Assembly (NCBI RefSeq): GCF_003086295.3 | Contig: NC_092044.1 | Span: 71,724,528 to 71,788,527 of the forward strand | From: Arachis hypogaea | Lineage: Eukaryota; Streptophyta; Magnoliopsida; Fabales; Fabaceae | Length of the DNA: 64,000 nucleotides | Direction: 5' to 3' | Notes under the pieces: generated by a model | What the model was told of the DNA's origin: nothing | Seen by the model: the letters and a program-made list of their open reading frames with translations, nothing else | The model's database searches: none | Position numbers and translations under genes: made by a program | Part shown: positions 22,464 through 33,626 of the stretch, in pieces | How positions within the stretch are numbered: position 1 is the stretch's first letter | Layout of the letters: every line of letters begins with the position of its first letter

Positions 22464-24134
22464 TCATTCAAGCCTCAGTTTTGAGCATTCTTGCTCAAAA
22501 TTGCTTTCAAGATAATGTTTGATCCTCTGTCCATTAACAATGAATTTTTCGTCAGAATCAATATCCTGAAGCTCAACATATCCATATGGTGAGACCCCTG
22601 TAATCACATACGGACCCCTCCACCGGGATTTAAGTTTTCCTGGGAATAGTCTGAGCCTAGAGTTGAAGAGTAGAACTTTTTGTCCTGACTCAAAGACTCT
22701 AGATGACAACTTGTTGTCATGCCACTTCTTTGCCTTTTCCTTATAAATTTTTGCATTTTCAAAGGCATTGAGTCTGAACTCCTCTAGCTCATTTAGCTGG
22801 AGCAATCTTTTTTTACCAGCTAACTTAGCATCCATGTTTAGGAATCTGGTTGCCCAGTAGGCTTTATGTTCCAGTTCCACGGGCAGATGACAAGCCTTCC
22901 CATACACAAGTTGGTATGGAGAGGTTCCTATAGGAGTCTTGAAGGCTGTTCTGGATGCCCACAGAGCATCATCCAAGCTCTTTGCCCAATCCTTTCTACG
23001 GGCAATAGCAGTCCGTTCCAGGATTCTTTTTAGCTCTCTATTAGAGACTTCAGCTTGCCCATTTGTCTGTGGGTGATATGGAGTTGCTACTTTGTGGCTA
23101 ATTCCATATCGGACCATAGCAGAGTACAGCTGTTTATTGCAGAAATGAGTGCTCCAATCACTGATTAGTACTCTGGGAACACCAAACCTGCTGAAGATGT
23201 GTTTCTGTAGGAATTTCAGTACGGTCTTGGTATCATTATTGGGTGTGGCAATTGCTTCTACCCATTTAGACACATAGTCTACTACCACTAGAATATAAGT
23301 GTTTGAGTATGATGGTGGGAAGGGACCCATGAAGTCAATTTCCCATACATCAAACAATTCAATCTCTAGGATCCCTTGTTGAGGCATGGCGTAACCATGA
23401 GGCAAGTTACCAGCTCTTTGGCAACTGTCACAGTTACGCACAAACTCTCGGGCATCCCTATAGATAGTAGGCCAGTATAATCCGCATTGGAGGACCTTAG
23501 TGGCTGTTCGATCACCTCCGAAATGTCCCCCATACTGCGATCCATGGCAATGCCACAGGATCCTTTGTGCTTCCTCTCTAGGTACACATCTGCGGATTAT
23601 TCCGTCTGCACATCTCTTAAAGAGATATGGCTCATCCCATAGGTAGTACTTGGCATCTGAAATTAATTTTTTTCTTTGCACCCTACTGTACTCCTGTGGT
23701 ATGAACCTCACAGCTTTATAATTTGCAATATCTGTAAACCATGGTTCTTCCTGGATGGCAAAGAGTTGCTCATCTGGAAAGGTTTCAGAGATCTCAGTAG
23801 AAGGGAGGGATGCCCCAGCTACTGGTTCAATTCGGGACAGATGATCAGCTACCTGGTTCTCTGTCCCTTTTTTGTCTCTTATTTCTATATCAAAATCTTG
23901 CAGAAGCAATACCCACCTTAAGAGCCTGGGTTTTGAATCCTGCTTTGTGAGTAAGTATTTAAGAGCAGCATGGTCAGTGTACACAATCACTTTTGACCCT
24001 ACTAAGTAGGATCTAAACTTGTCAATGGCATAAACCACTGCAAGTAATTCTTTTTCTGTGGTTGTGTAATTCTTCTGTGCATCATTTAGAACACGGCTAG
24101 CATAATAAATGATGTGCAGAAGCTTGTTATGCCT
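22464..24134 (-). CDS. pol: Element A RNase H end and integrase
   Basis: Open for more than 520 codons. RNase H residues ([37 protein letters not shown]) come first. Counting from the Met at 24038, the integrase zinc finger has His163/165/172 and Cys203/206, and the catalytic triad is Asp235 (EIDFMGPF), Asp294 (ISDWSTHF) and Glu330 ([10 protein letters not shown]). The usual residue after the second Asp is Gly or Arg, so WS is slightly odd. The SH3-like tail ([16 protein letters not shown]) ends at 22464. A nonsense codon at about 24135 separates it from reverse transcriptase. It is the only complete integrase in the window. Confidence 0.88.
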   Translation of the reverse strand, partial: RHNKLLHIIYYASRVLNDAQKNYTTTEKELLAVVYAIDKFRSYLVGSKVIVYTDHAALKYLLTKQDSKPRLLRWVLLLQDFDIEIRDKKGTENQVADHLSRIEPVAGASLPSTEISETFPDEQLFAIQEEPWFTDIANYKAVRFIPQEYSRVQRKKLISDAKYYLWDEPYLFKRCADGIIRRCVPREEAQRILWHCHGSQYGGHFGGDRTATKVLQCGLYWPTIYRDAREFVRNCDSCQRAGNLPHGYAMPQQGILEIELFDVWEIDFMGPFPPSYSNTYILVVVDYVSKWVEAIATPNNDTKTVLKFLQKHIFSRFGVPRVLISDWSTHFCNKQLYSAMVRYGISHKVATPYHPQTNGQAEVSNRELKRILERTAIARRKDWAKSLDDALWASRTAFKTPIGTSPYQLVYGKACHLPVELEHKAYWATRFLNMDAKLAGKKRLLQLNELEEFRLNAFENAKIYKEKAKKWHDNKLSSRVFESGQKVLLFNSRLRLFPGKLKSRWRGPYVITGVSPYGYVELQDIDSDEKFIVNGQRIKHYLESNFEQECSKLRLE

Positions 24135-24137
24135 CTG

Positions 24138-25157
24138 TCACAACACTGCACCAATGGCATGGTCACTGGCATCACACATTAGTTCAAATGGTAATGTCCA
24201 GTCTGGTGCAGAGATGACTAGTGCTGTGACCAGCTTGGCTTTCAGGGTCTCAAATGCCTGCAGACACTGTGTGTCAAACACAAATGGTGTGTCAGCAGCT
24301 AGCAGGTTACTCAGAGGTTTTGCAATTTTTGAAAAATCCTTTATAAACCTTCTGTAGAATCCTACATGTCCCAAAAAGCTTCTGATTGCCTTAACATTGG
24401 CAGGTGGTGGTAATTTTTCAATTACCTCTACCTTTGCTTGATCCACCTCTATTCCCTTGCTTGAAATTTTATGCCCAAGGACAATCCCCTCAGTCACCAT
24501 GAAGTGACATTTTTTCCAGTTTAAAACTAGGTTGGTCTCTTGGCATCTTTTCAGAACAAGTGCTAGATGGTTAAGGCAGGAGATGAATAAGTCTCCAAAT
24601 ACTGAAAAGTCATCCATGAAGACTTCCAGAAATTTCTCTACCATATCTGAGAAGATAGAGAGCATGCACCTCTGAAAGGTTGCAGGTGCATTGCATAGAC
24701 CAAAAGGCATCCTTCTGTAGGCAAATACTCCAGAAGGACATGTAAATGCTATTTTCTCTTGGTCCTGAGGATCTACTGCAATTCGGTTGTAACCTGAATA
24801 GCCATCCAAAAAGCAATAATATTCATAACCTGCTAGTCTCTCTAGCATCTGGTCTATGAATGGTAAAGGAAAATGGTCCTTTCTGGTGGCTGTATTGAGC
24901 CTTCTGTAGTCAATACATATACGCCATCCTGTAACTGTTCTTGTGGGAACCAGTTCATTTTTTTCATTATGAACCACTGTCATGCCTCCCTTCTTGGGGA
25001 CAACTTGGACAGGGCTCACCCAGGGGCTATCAGAAATAGGATAAATAATCCCAGCCTCTAGTAACTTAGTGACCTCTTTCTGCACCACCTCTTTCATGGC
25101 TGGATTTAGCCACCTCTGTGGTTGAACCACTTGCTTGGCATTATCTTCCAATAGGAT
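24138..25157 (-). pseudogene. pol: Element A reverse transcriptase and start of RNase H
   Basis: Athila-type reverse transcriptase: [39 protein letters not shown] (first catalytic Asp), [16 protein letters not shown], and the FMDD box in [12 protein letters not shown]. RNase H begins with [18 protein letters not shown] replaces the GGA that B has in [12 protein letters not shown]. The N-terminal side is cut at 25157 by element B and continues at 35196. Confidence 0.9.
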
Positions 25158-25162
25158 CTTGT

Positions 25163-26724
25163 TGGTGCACAAAATTGTGTATGCCAATATTAATGGACTA
25201 TTTAACACAGCTTCGTACCACTAACCAGCAAGTGCACTGGATCGTCCAAGTAATACCTTACGTGAGTAAGGGCCGATCCCACAGAGATTATTGGTTTGAA
25301 GCAAGCTATGTTTATTTTATTATTCTTAGTCAGGATATTAATTAAAATTATCAGTTGGAATTATTAGAAAAATAAAAGAGTGTGAAATAGTTACTTGTTG
25401 TGCAGTAATGGAGAATATGTTGGGGTTTTTGGAGATACTTTGTCCTCTGAATCCCTGCAACATAATGCTTACTCACTTTCATAAATGCAAGGCTCCTTCC
25501 ATGGCAAGCTGTATGTAGGGAATCACTATTGTCAGTGGCTACCTCCCATCCTCTTAGTGAAAACGGTCCAGATGCTCTGTCACAGCACGGCTAATTAGCT
25601 GTTGGTTCTCGATCATGTTGGAATAGGATCCATTGATCCTTTTGCGTTTGTCATCACGCCCAGCAATTGCGAGTTTGAAGCTCGTCACAGCCATTCAATC
25701 CTTGAATTCTACTCGAAATACCACAGACAAGGTTTAGACTTTCCGGATCCTCAAGAGTGGCCGCCATCAGTTCTAGCTTATACCACGAAGATTCTGATTA
25801 AGGAAGCTAAGAGATACTCATTCAATCTGATGTAGAATGGAGGTGTTTGTCAGGCACACGTTCATGGATTGAGGAAGGTGATGAGTGTCACGGATCATCA
25901 CCTTCTCCATAATTAAGCGCAAATGAATATCTTAGATAGGAACACGCATGTTTGAAAGAAGAAACAGAAACAATTGCATTAATTCATCGAGATGCTGCAG
26001 AGCTCCTCACCCCCAACAATGGAGTTTAGAGACTCATGCTGTCAAAGTGTATAAAATTCAGATCTGAAAATGTCATGAAATCCAAAATAAGTCTCTAAAA
26101 GTTGTTTAAATAGTAAACTAGTAACCTAGGTTTACAGAAAATGAGTAAACTATGATAGATAGCGCAGAAATCCACTTCTGGGGCCCACTTGGTGTGTGCT
26201 GGGGCTGAGACTTAAGCTTCTCACGTGCCTGGGCTGTTTTGGGCGTTCAACGCCAGGTTGTAACCTGTTTCTGGCGTTGAACTCTAACTTGTAACTTGTT
26301 TCTGGCGCTGGACGCCAGACTGCAACATGGAACTGGCGTTGAACGCCACTTTACGTCGTCTATTCTTGAGCAAAGTATGGACTATTATATATTGCTGGAA
26401 AACCCTGGATGTCTACTTTCCAACGCAATTGAGAGCGCACCATTTGGAGTTCTGTAGCTCCAGAAAATCCACTTTGAGTGCAGGGAGGTCAGAATCCAAC
26501 AGCATCAGCAGTCCCTTTTTCAGCCTGAACCAGATTTTTGCTCAGCTCCCTCAATTTCAGCCAGAAAAAACTTGAAATCACAAAAAAAACACACAAACTC
26601 ATAGTAAAGTCCAGAAATGTGATTTTTAATTAAAAATTAATAAAAATATACTAAAAACCAACTAAATCATACTGAAAACTAAGTAAAAACAATGCCAAAA
26701 AGCGTATAAATTATTCGCTCATCA
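25163..26724 (-). repeat. 3' LTR of element B
   Basis: Element-strand start TGATGAGCGAATAA at 26724, end TTTTGTGCACCA at 25163. It pairs with 33627-35190. Palindromic cores lie at 26236-26352 (GGGCGTTCAACGCCAG near 26240, GGCGTTGAACGCC near 26336). Confidence 0.97.
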
Positions 26725-27824
26725 CAACACCAAACTTAAATTGTTGCTTGTCCCCAAGCAACTAAAAATAAAGTAGGATAAAAAGAAGAGAATATACAAT
26801 GAATTCCAAAAACATCTGTGAAGATCATTCTTAATTAGATGAGCGAGGCAATTAGCTTTTTGCTTCTGAACAGTTTTGGCATCTTACTTTATCCTTTGAA
26901 GTTCAGAATGATTGGTATCTATAGGAACTCAGAATTCAGATAGTGTTATTGATTCTCCTAGTTCAGTATGTTGATTCTTGAACACAGCTACTTTATGAGT
27001 CTTGGCCGTGGCCCTAAGCACTCTGTTTTCCAGTATTACCACCAGATACATACATGCCACAGACACATAACTGGGTGAACCTTTTCAGATTGTGACTCAG
27101 CTTTGCTAAAGTCCCCAATTAGAGGTGTCCAGGGTTCTTAAGCACACTCTGTTTTTTTTGCTTTGGACTTCGACTTTAACTGCTCAGTCTCAAGTTTCCA
27201 CTTGACACCTTCACGCCACAAGCACATGGTTAGGGACAGCTTGGTTTAGCCGCTAAGGCCAGGATTTTATTCCGTTAGGCCCTCCTATCCACTGATGCTC
27301 AAAGCCTTGGATCCTTTTTATTACCCTTGCCTTTTGGTTTAAAGAGCTTTTGGCTTTTTCTGCTTGCTTTTTCTTTTTCTTGCTCTTTTTTTTCGCATTT
27401 TTTTCTGCAAGCTTTGTACTTCACTACTTTTTCTTGCTTCAAGAATCATTTTTATGATTTTTCAGATTATCAAATAACATTTCTCCTTTTTCATCATTCT
27501 TTCAAGAGCCAACAATTTTAACATTCATAAGCAACAAATTCAAAAGACATATGCACTGTTCAAGCATTCATTCAGAAAACGAAAAGTATTGCCACCACAT
27601 CAAAATAATTAAACTATTTTAAAATTCGAAATTCATGTACTTCTTTTTCTTTTTTAGAAAACAATTTTCATTTAAGAAAGGTGATGGATTCATAGGACAT
27701 TCATATCTTTAAGACATAGACACTTAGATACTAGTGATCATATAGTAAAGACACAAACAAAACATGAAGCATAGTAAACGAAAAACAGGAAATAAGAACA
27801 AGGAGATTAAAGAATGGGTCCACC
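26725..27824 (-). mobile_element. 3' non-coding internal region of element B
   Basis: Begins with the AAGTTTGGTGTTG box and a perfect hairpin at 26743-26762 (GTTGCTTG, TCCC, CAAGCAAC). A long pyrimidine tract lies at 27350-27405. No gene. Confidence 0.8.
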
Positions 27825-27925
27825 TTAATGAGGGTGGCGTCTTCCTCTTCTTGAAGGACCAATGGTGCTTTTGAGCTCCTCTATGTCTCTTCCTTGCCTT
27901 TGTTGCTCTTTCCTCATAGCTCTTT

Positions 27926-27960
27926 GATCTACAGTCAATTGCTCTACCACTGAATTATGG
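27926..27960 (-). pseudogene. 5' half of a tRNA-Cys-like sequence at a deletion junction
   Basis: On the minus strand, CAGTGGTAGAGCAATTGACT followed by GTAGATCA matches the D-arm and anticodon arm of plant nuclear tRNA-Cys (which has GCAGATC, anticodon GCA). Here the anticodon position reads GTA. The acceptor 3' side, variable region and T-arm are absent, so it is not a working tRNA gene. Confidence 0.65.
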
Positions 27961-28001
27961 AAAAACAAAAGCAATGCTTTTACCTCACCAAACTTGAAAG
28001 G

Positions 28002-28021
28002 TTTGCTCGTCCTCGAGCAAA
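28002..28021 (-). promoter_or_regulatory. Hairpin and box before the 3' ORF remnant of B
   Basis: TTTGCTCG, loop TCCT, CGAGCAAA: a perfect 8-base stem. Relative to the other copies one pair has changed on both sides (T-A to C-G), so pairing is kept. The box AAGTTTGGTGAGG lies at about 27984-27997. Confidence 0.75.
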
Positions 28022-28194
28022 AGAAGAAAGAAGTGGAGAAGATGGAGGAGATGGAAGTGTGTGAATGGGTGGGTTTGGGAGGGGAATGGTTTGAATTTGA
28101 ATGGTGAGGTAGGTTGGGATCCTGTGGGGTCCACAGATCCAGTGGGGTCAAGGATTTAGCATCCCTGCTCCAATTAGGCGTACAAAATGCTCTT

Positions 28195-28322
28195 ACTGTG
28201 CAATCCTGGTGTTTAACGCCAGACTGCTGCCTGTTTCTGGCGTTAAACGCCCAAATGTAGCCTGTTTCTGGCGTTTAACGCCAGACTGATGCTTGTTTCT
28301 GGCGTTAAACGCCAGAATGATC
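28195..28322 (-). repeat. Palindromic GGCGTTTAACGCC array, 3' region of element B
   Basis: Four cores at about 32-base spacing (GTGTTTAACGCCAG, GGCGTTAAACGCCC, GGCGTTTAACGCCAG, GGCGTTAAACGCCAG) separated by CTGCCTGTTTCT-like spacers. This is the equivalent of the larger array in A at 21975. Confidence 0.9.
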
Positions 28323-28451
28323 TTCCTCCAAGGTGTGCTATTTTTCATTCTGTTTTTGATTTTCCATTTGTTTTTGTGACTTCACATGATCATCAACTTA
28401 AAAAAAACATTAAATAGCCATGGAAAATAAATAGATATAATTAAATAATAT

Positions 28452-28502
28452 TGGGTTGCCTCCCAACAAGCGCTTCTTTAATGTCAATAGCTTGACAGTG
28501 AG
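28452..28502 (-). promoter_or_regulatory. Conserved post-pol motif (B copy)
   Basis: AAGCGCTTGTTGGGAGGC on the element strand with GTCAAGCTATTGACATTAA before it. It follows the end of the shortened pol ORF. Confidence 0.75.
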
Positions 28503-28515
28503 CTCTCATGGAGCC

Positions 28516-29957
28516 TCACAGATAATCAGAGCAAGGTTGGGACTTCCCAACATCAAACTTAGAGTTTGAATGTGAGGGTTCAACACCAAACTTAAAGTTT
28601 GGTTGTGGCCTCCCAACACCAAACTTAGAGTTTGACTGTGGGGGCTTTGGTTGACTCTGCAGTGAGAGAAGCTTTTCATGCTTCCTCTCCATGGTTACAG
28701 AAGGAGAACCTTGTGTCTTATAGTTTGCAATGTCTGCAAACCACAGAGCTTCCTGAATAGCAAACAATTGCTCATCCGAAAAGGTTTCAGAGATCTCAGT
28801 AGGAGGGAGGGATGCTCCTACTACTGGTTCTATCCGGGACAGGTGATCAGCTACTTGATTCTCTGTTCCTTTTCTGTCTCTTATTTCTATATCAAACTCT
28901 TGCAGAAGCAACACCCATCTTATGAGCCTGGGCTTTGAATCCTGCTTTGTGAGTAGATATTTAAGAGCAGTATGGTCAGTGTACACAATCACTTTTGATC
29001 CTACTAAGTAGGATCTAAACTTGTCAATGGCATAAACCACTGCAAGTAATTCTTTTTCTGTGGTTGTGTAATTTTTCTGGGCATCATTTAAAACACTGCT
29101 AGCATAATAAATGACATGCAGAAGCTTGTTATGCCTCTGTCCCAATACTACACCAATGGTATGGTCACTGGCATCACACATTAGTTCAAAGGATAATGTC
29201 CAGTCTGGTGCAGAAATAACTGGTGTTGTGACCAGCTTAGCTTTCAGGGTCTCAAACGCCTGCAGACACTTTGTGTCAAACACAAATGGCATGTCAGCAG
29301 CTAGCAGATTGCTCAGAGGTTTTGCAATTTTTGAAAAATCCTTTATAAACCTCCTATAGAATCCTGCATGCCCCAGAAAGCTTCTGATTGCCTTAACATT
29401 GGCAGGTTGTGGTAATTTTTCAATTACTTCAACTTTAGCTTGATCCACCTCTATTCCCTTGTTTGAAATTTTATGCCCAAGGACAATCCCTTCAGTCACC
29501 ATAAAGTGACATTTTTTACAGTTTAAAACTAGGTTGGTCTCTTGGCATCTTTTCAGAACAAGTGCTAAATGGTTAAGGCAGGAGCTGAATGAGTCTCCAA
29601 ATACTGAAAAGTCATCCATGAAGACTTCCAGAAACTTCTCTACCATATCAGAGAAGATAGAGAGCATGCACCTCTGAAAGGTTGCAGGTGCATTGCACAG
29701 ACCAAAAGGCATCCTTCTGTAGGCAAACACTCCAGAAGGACATGTGAATGCTGTTTTCTCTTGGTCCTGAGGATCTACTGCAATTTGGTTGTAACCTGAA
29801 TAGCCATCCAAAAAGCAGTAATATTCATGACCTGCTAGTCTCTCTAGCATCTGGTCTATGAATTGTAAAGGAAAATGATCCTTCCTGGTGGCTGTATTGA
29901 GCCTTCTGTAGTCGATACACATACGCCACCATGTAACTGTTCTTGTAGGAACCAGTT
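28516..29957 (-). CDS. pol: Element B reverse transcriptase and RNase H, integrase missing
   Basis: Counting from the Met at 29922: first catalytic Asp in [11 protein letters not shown] (39), [16 protein letters not shown] (71-86), FMDD (101-104), RNase [40 protein letters not shown] and ADHLSRIEP. After FADIANYK (compare the same words in A) the frame jumps to an unrelated tail of SKFGVG-like repeats, which come from the AAGTTTGGTGTTG motif. No zinc finger or DDE core follows. A one-base loss in a T run near 29962 (six T's, seven in A) separates it from the upstream frame. Confidence 0.9.
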
Positions 29958-31409
29958 CATTTTTTCATTATAAACCACTGTCATTCCTCCCTTCTTAGGG
30001 ACAACATGGACAGGGCTCACCCAGGGGCTATCAGAAATAGGATAGATAATCCCAGCCTCTAGTAACTTAGTGACCTCTTTCTGCACCACCTCCTTCATGG
30101 CGGGATTTAGCCGCCTCTGTCGTAGAACCACTGGCTTGGCATCATCCTCCAATAGGACCTTGTGCATGCATCTGGCTGGGCTAACGCCCTTAAGATCACT
30201 TATGGACCACCCAAGAGCTGTCTTGTGTGTCCTTAGCACCTGAATTAGTGCTTTCTCTTCCTGTGGCCCTAAAGCAGAGCTTATGATTACAGGAAAATTG
30301 TCACCTTCTCCCAGAAATGCATATTTCAGGGATGGTGGTAGTGGTTTGAGCTCGGGTTTAGGAGGTTTCTCCTCTTCCTGAGGAGTTTTCAGAGGTTCTT
30401 TTATTTCCTCTGGTTCCTCCAGATCAGGCTGAACATCTTTAAAAATGTCCTCTAGGTCTGATTCGAGACTCTCAGTCATATGGACCTCTTCCACCAGGGA
30501 GTCAATAATATCAACGCCCAGGCAGTCGTCTGATGTGTCTGAATGTTGCATAGCTTTGACAACATTCAACTTAAACTCATCCTCATTTACTCTCAGGGTT
30601 ATCTCCCCTTTTTGGACGTCAATGAGGGTTCGTCCAGTTTCTAGAAATGGTCTTCCTAAAATGAGAGTTGCACTCTTGTGCTCCTCCATTTCCAGCACTA
30701 CAAATTCAGTAGGGAAGGGAAATGGCCCAACTTTGACAATCATGTCCTCAATTATGCCTGATGGGTATTTAATGGAGCCATCAGCAAGTTGAAGACAGAT
30801 CCGGGTTGGTTTGACCTCTTCAGTCAAACCAAGCTTTCTGATAGTGGATGCAGGAATTAGGTTGATGCTTGCCCCAATATCACATAGAGCTGTCTTGGTG
30901 CAGTTACCCTCTAATATGCATGGTATCATAAAGCTCCCGGGATCTTTAAGCTTTTTTGGGAAGCTTTTCAGAATGATTGCACTGCATTCTTCAGTGAGGT
31001 AAACTTTTTCAGTTTCCCTCCAATCCTTCTTATGACTTAAGATCTCTTTCATGAACTTAGCACAAGAGGGTATTTGCTCAAGTGCCTCTGCAAACGGAAT
31101 CTTTATTTCAAGAGTCCTGAGGTAGTCTGCAAAGTGGACAAATTGCTTATCCTGTTCCGCTTGGCAGAGTTTTTGAGGATAAGGCATTTTGGCTTTGTAT
31201 TCCTCAACCTTAGTTGCTGCAGGTTTATTGCCTACAGATGTGGATTGGGAAGCCTTTTTAGAAGGGTTGTTATCAGCACTTGTATGTGTGATGTGTCTGA
31301 TCTCCCACTGGCATTTGAATACCAGGGGTGGAAGCTGGAGTGGCGTTAGACGCCAGCTCCTTACCTGTTTCTGGCGTCTGAACGCCAGAACTGTGCTCCC
31401 TTTGGGCAT
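29958..31409 (-). CDS. gag-pro: Element B gag end, protease and start of reverse transcriptase
   Basis: Counted from 31409, residues 1-50 come from the palindrome-rich gag linker. KMPYPQKL (74-81) and [20 protein letters not shown] (93-112) are typical of the pre-protease region. Protease has [13 protein letters not shown] (176-188, catalytic Asp177) and ILGRPFL. An acidic segment follows ([20 protein letters not shown]), then [17 protein letters not shown] at the N-terminus of reverse transcriptase. The frame shifts near 29962. The Met at 31409 is not a natural start; gag upstream has stops. Confidence 0.85.
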
Positions 31410-31485
31410 TCAACGCCAAACCCTTGCTTGTTTCTAGCGTTGAACGCTAGGAATGAGCATGGTTTGGGCGTTCAGCGCCAGCATT
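31330..31485 (-). repeat. Palindromic cores inside gag of element B
   Basis: Five cores (for example TGGCGTTAGACGCCAG near 31339, GGCATTCAACGCC near 31404, TGGGCGTTCAGCGCCAG near 31465) in the gag-protease linker, at the same place as in A and C. Confidence 0.8.
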
Positions 31486-31635
31486 ATTCCTCTCTGGGCT
31501 CTGATTGTCCTAAGAGGGATTTTGAGTAGCCATTTGTTCATTTCTTGGCTTCCTGCTGCTTTGAAGTGAGGTATTTAATATTTTTCCACTTCTTAATTGA
31601 ACTGCTTGGCATTCTTCTGTTATTTGTTTTGACAG

Positions 31636-32490
31636 TTACTTTTCTGTTTGCTTCAACTGTACTTCCATATTCATATTAGCCATTCTTGTTTCTTGTAATA
31701 TCTCCTTGAACTCGGCTAGCTGTTTTGTTAGAAAGTCTAATTGCTGATTGAATTCATTAGCCTCATCTACAGGACTGAGTTCAACAGTTACTGTTTTAAC
31801 TTCTTCTTTCATGGAAGATTCACTGCTTAGGTACAGATGCTGATTTCTGGAAACTGCATCAATAAGCTCTTGAGCTTCTTCAATTGTTTTTCTCATATGT
31901 ATAGATCCACCAGCTGAGTGATCTAGAGAAATCTGAGCTTTTTCTGTAAGCCCATAGTAGAAGATGTCTAATTGCACCCACTCTGAAAATATTTCAGAGG
32001 GGCATTTTCTCAGCATCTCTCTGTATCTCTCCCAAGCATCATAAAGAGATTCATTATCTCCTTGTTTGAAGCCTTGGATGCTCAGCCTTAGCTGTGTCAT
32101 CCGTTTTGGAGGAAAATAGTGATTCAGGAATTTTTCTGACAGTTGTTTCCATGTCCTTATGCTGTTCTTAGGTTGGTTATTTAACCACCTCTTAGCTTGA
32201 TCTTTTACAGCAAATGGAAATAGTAATAATCTGTAGACATCCTGATCTACTTCCTTATCATGTACTGTGTCAGCAATTTGTAAAAATTGTGCCAGAAACT
32301 CTATAGGTTCTTCATGTGGAAGACCGGAATACTGGCAGCTTTGCTGCACCATGATAATGAGCTGAGGATTCAACTCAAAGCTACTAACTCCAATGGAGGG
32401 TATACAGATACTAGTCCCATATGAAGCAGTAGTGGGGTTAGCATATGACCCCAGAGTCCTCCTGGACTGTTCATTTCCACTTAGTTCCAT
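31636..32490 (-). CDS. gag: Element B gag
   Basis: Starts MELSGNEQSRRTLGSYANP. It contains the retrotransposon gag domain: PIEFLAQFLQIADTV, LLLFPFAVKDQAKRWLNNQP, TWKQLSEKFLNHYFPPKRM, and NESLYDAWERYREMLRKCPS. After a predicted coiled segment (QQLDFLTKQLAEFKEILQET) a premature TAA at 31636 replaces a Gln codon used by A. The start was chosen because the homologous MDLSG start occurs in A. Confidence 0.9.
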   Translation of the reverse strand: MELSGNEQSRRTLGSYANPTTASYGTSICIPSIGVSSFELNPQLIIMVQQSCQYSGLPHEEPIEFLAQFLQIADTVHDKEVDQDVYRLLLFPFAVKDQAKRWLNNQPKNSIRTWKQLSEKFLNHYFPPKRMTQLRLSIQGFKQGDNESLYDAWERYREMLRKCPSEIFSEWVQLDIFYYGLTEKAQISLDHSAGGSIHMRKTIEEAQELIDAVSRNQHLYLSSESSMKEEVKTVTVELSPVDEANEFNQQLDFLTKQLAEFKEILQETRMANMNMEVQLKQTEK

Positions 32491-33602
32491 GATGGAGCAA
32501 GGGAGATGGTATGGATGTTGATATTGTCTATTTTATTATAAGAATAATTTTCGAAATAATAAAATAAAACAAAAACCGAAATAAAAATAAAATAAAGAAA
32601 GAAAGAAAATTAAAAATTAAAATTTATAAAAATTTGAAAAAGTTTATGAAGATTTTCGAAAAATTTGAGGAAAAAGAGAAAGTGGTTAGGATATTTTTGA
32701 AAAAGGTAATAAAATATATATTAAAAATATCTTTTTTTAAAAAAAAAAACTTAAAAAGATAAGAATTGAAAAATTTTGAAATTGAAATCTAAATTTTTAT
32801 ATAAAAGTTTCGAAAATATAGTTTAAAATTAGTTAGAAAAGATATTTTTTTTAATTTTGAATTTTATGATGAAAGAGAAAAACACATAAAAGACACAAGA
32901 CTTAAAATTTTTAGATCTAATGCTCCTTATTTTCGAAAATTTTGGAGGAAAAACACCAAGGAACACCAAACTTAAAAATTTTAAGATTAAAACAAAAGAA
33001 AGACTCAAGAACACCTTGAAGATTCACAAGAACACCAAGAACAAAAGAAAGAACACCAAACTTAAAATTTTTAGAAGGCTTTAATAAAATTTTCGAAAAT
33101 TATGAAAAGATTAACAAGAAAACACCAAACTTAAAGTTTGGCACAAGATTAAATCAAGAAAAATTATTTTTGAAAAAAGATTTTAAAAAGAATATGCCCA
33201 ATTGCCAAGAACATAGACCAACGCTCTAGCCAATTGGGAGTAAATGTAACACTTGTTCTAAATAAGTATATTCTTTTTGGAAGATTAATGCTTTAAAAAG
33301 AACACAAGTGAAACAAGAAAAGACACAGAACAAGAAAAATTAAAGATCAAACAAGAAAAATAAACAAGAACAACTTGAAGATCAAGGAAGAACAAAGAAC
33401 ACTAATACGAAAATTTTAAAAAAAAATATAAAATATGCAATTGACACCAAACTTATAACAAGACACTAGACTCAAAGAAAAATAAAAAATTAATAAAGAA
33501 AAATAATATTTTTGAAAAGAAAATAAAAGACTCTGACCCAATTGCCAAAATCTTCCTAATCTAAGAAATAAAATAAACCTTTAGTTGTTCAAACTCGAAC
33601 AA
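32491..33602 (-). mobile_element. 5' leader of element B
   Basis: AT-rich and non-coding between PBS and gag. It contains at least four same-direction copies of a box whose element-strand form is TTTAAGTTTGGTGTT (near 32960, 33055, 33123 and 33446). Confidence 0.75.
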
Positions 33603-33620
33603 TCCCCGGCAACGGCGCCA
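33603..33620 (-). promoter_or_regulatory. Primer-binding site of element B (tRNA-Asp)
   Basis: TCCCCGGCAACGGCGCCA on the plus strand equals the 3' end of plant tRNA-Asp(GUC) with CCA, so the element strand is its complement. It lies 6 bases from the 5' LTR. Confidence 0.92.
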
Positions 33621-33626
33621 AAAACT

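Larger units (their letters stand above)
27825..28151 (-). pseudogene. Remnant of the 3' ORF in element B
   Basis: Only the ORF's extreme C-terminus remains (DQRAMRKEQQRQGRDIEELK, matching REEQQRQRSDIEEIK in C). It is joined to upstream non-coding sequence through a short piece resembling tRNA-Cys (27926-27960). The roughly 1 kb core found in A is missing, so the 108-residue open frame is a by-product of the deletion. Confidence 0.7.

Noticed and set aside
33603..33620. tRNA-Asp match at the LTR edge read as a tRNA gene
   Set aside because: Only the 18 bases of the tRNA 3' end including CCA are present, at the fixed PBS position; the same occurs at 37960 and 41867.
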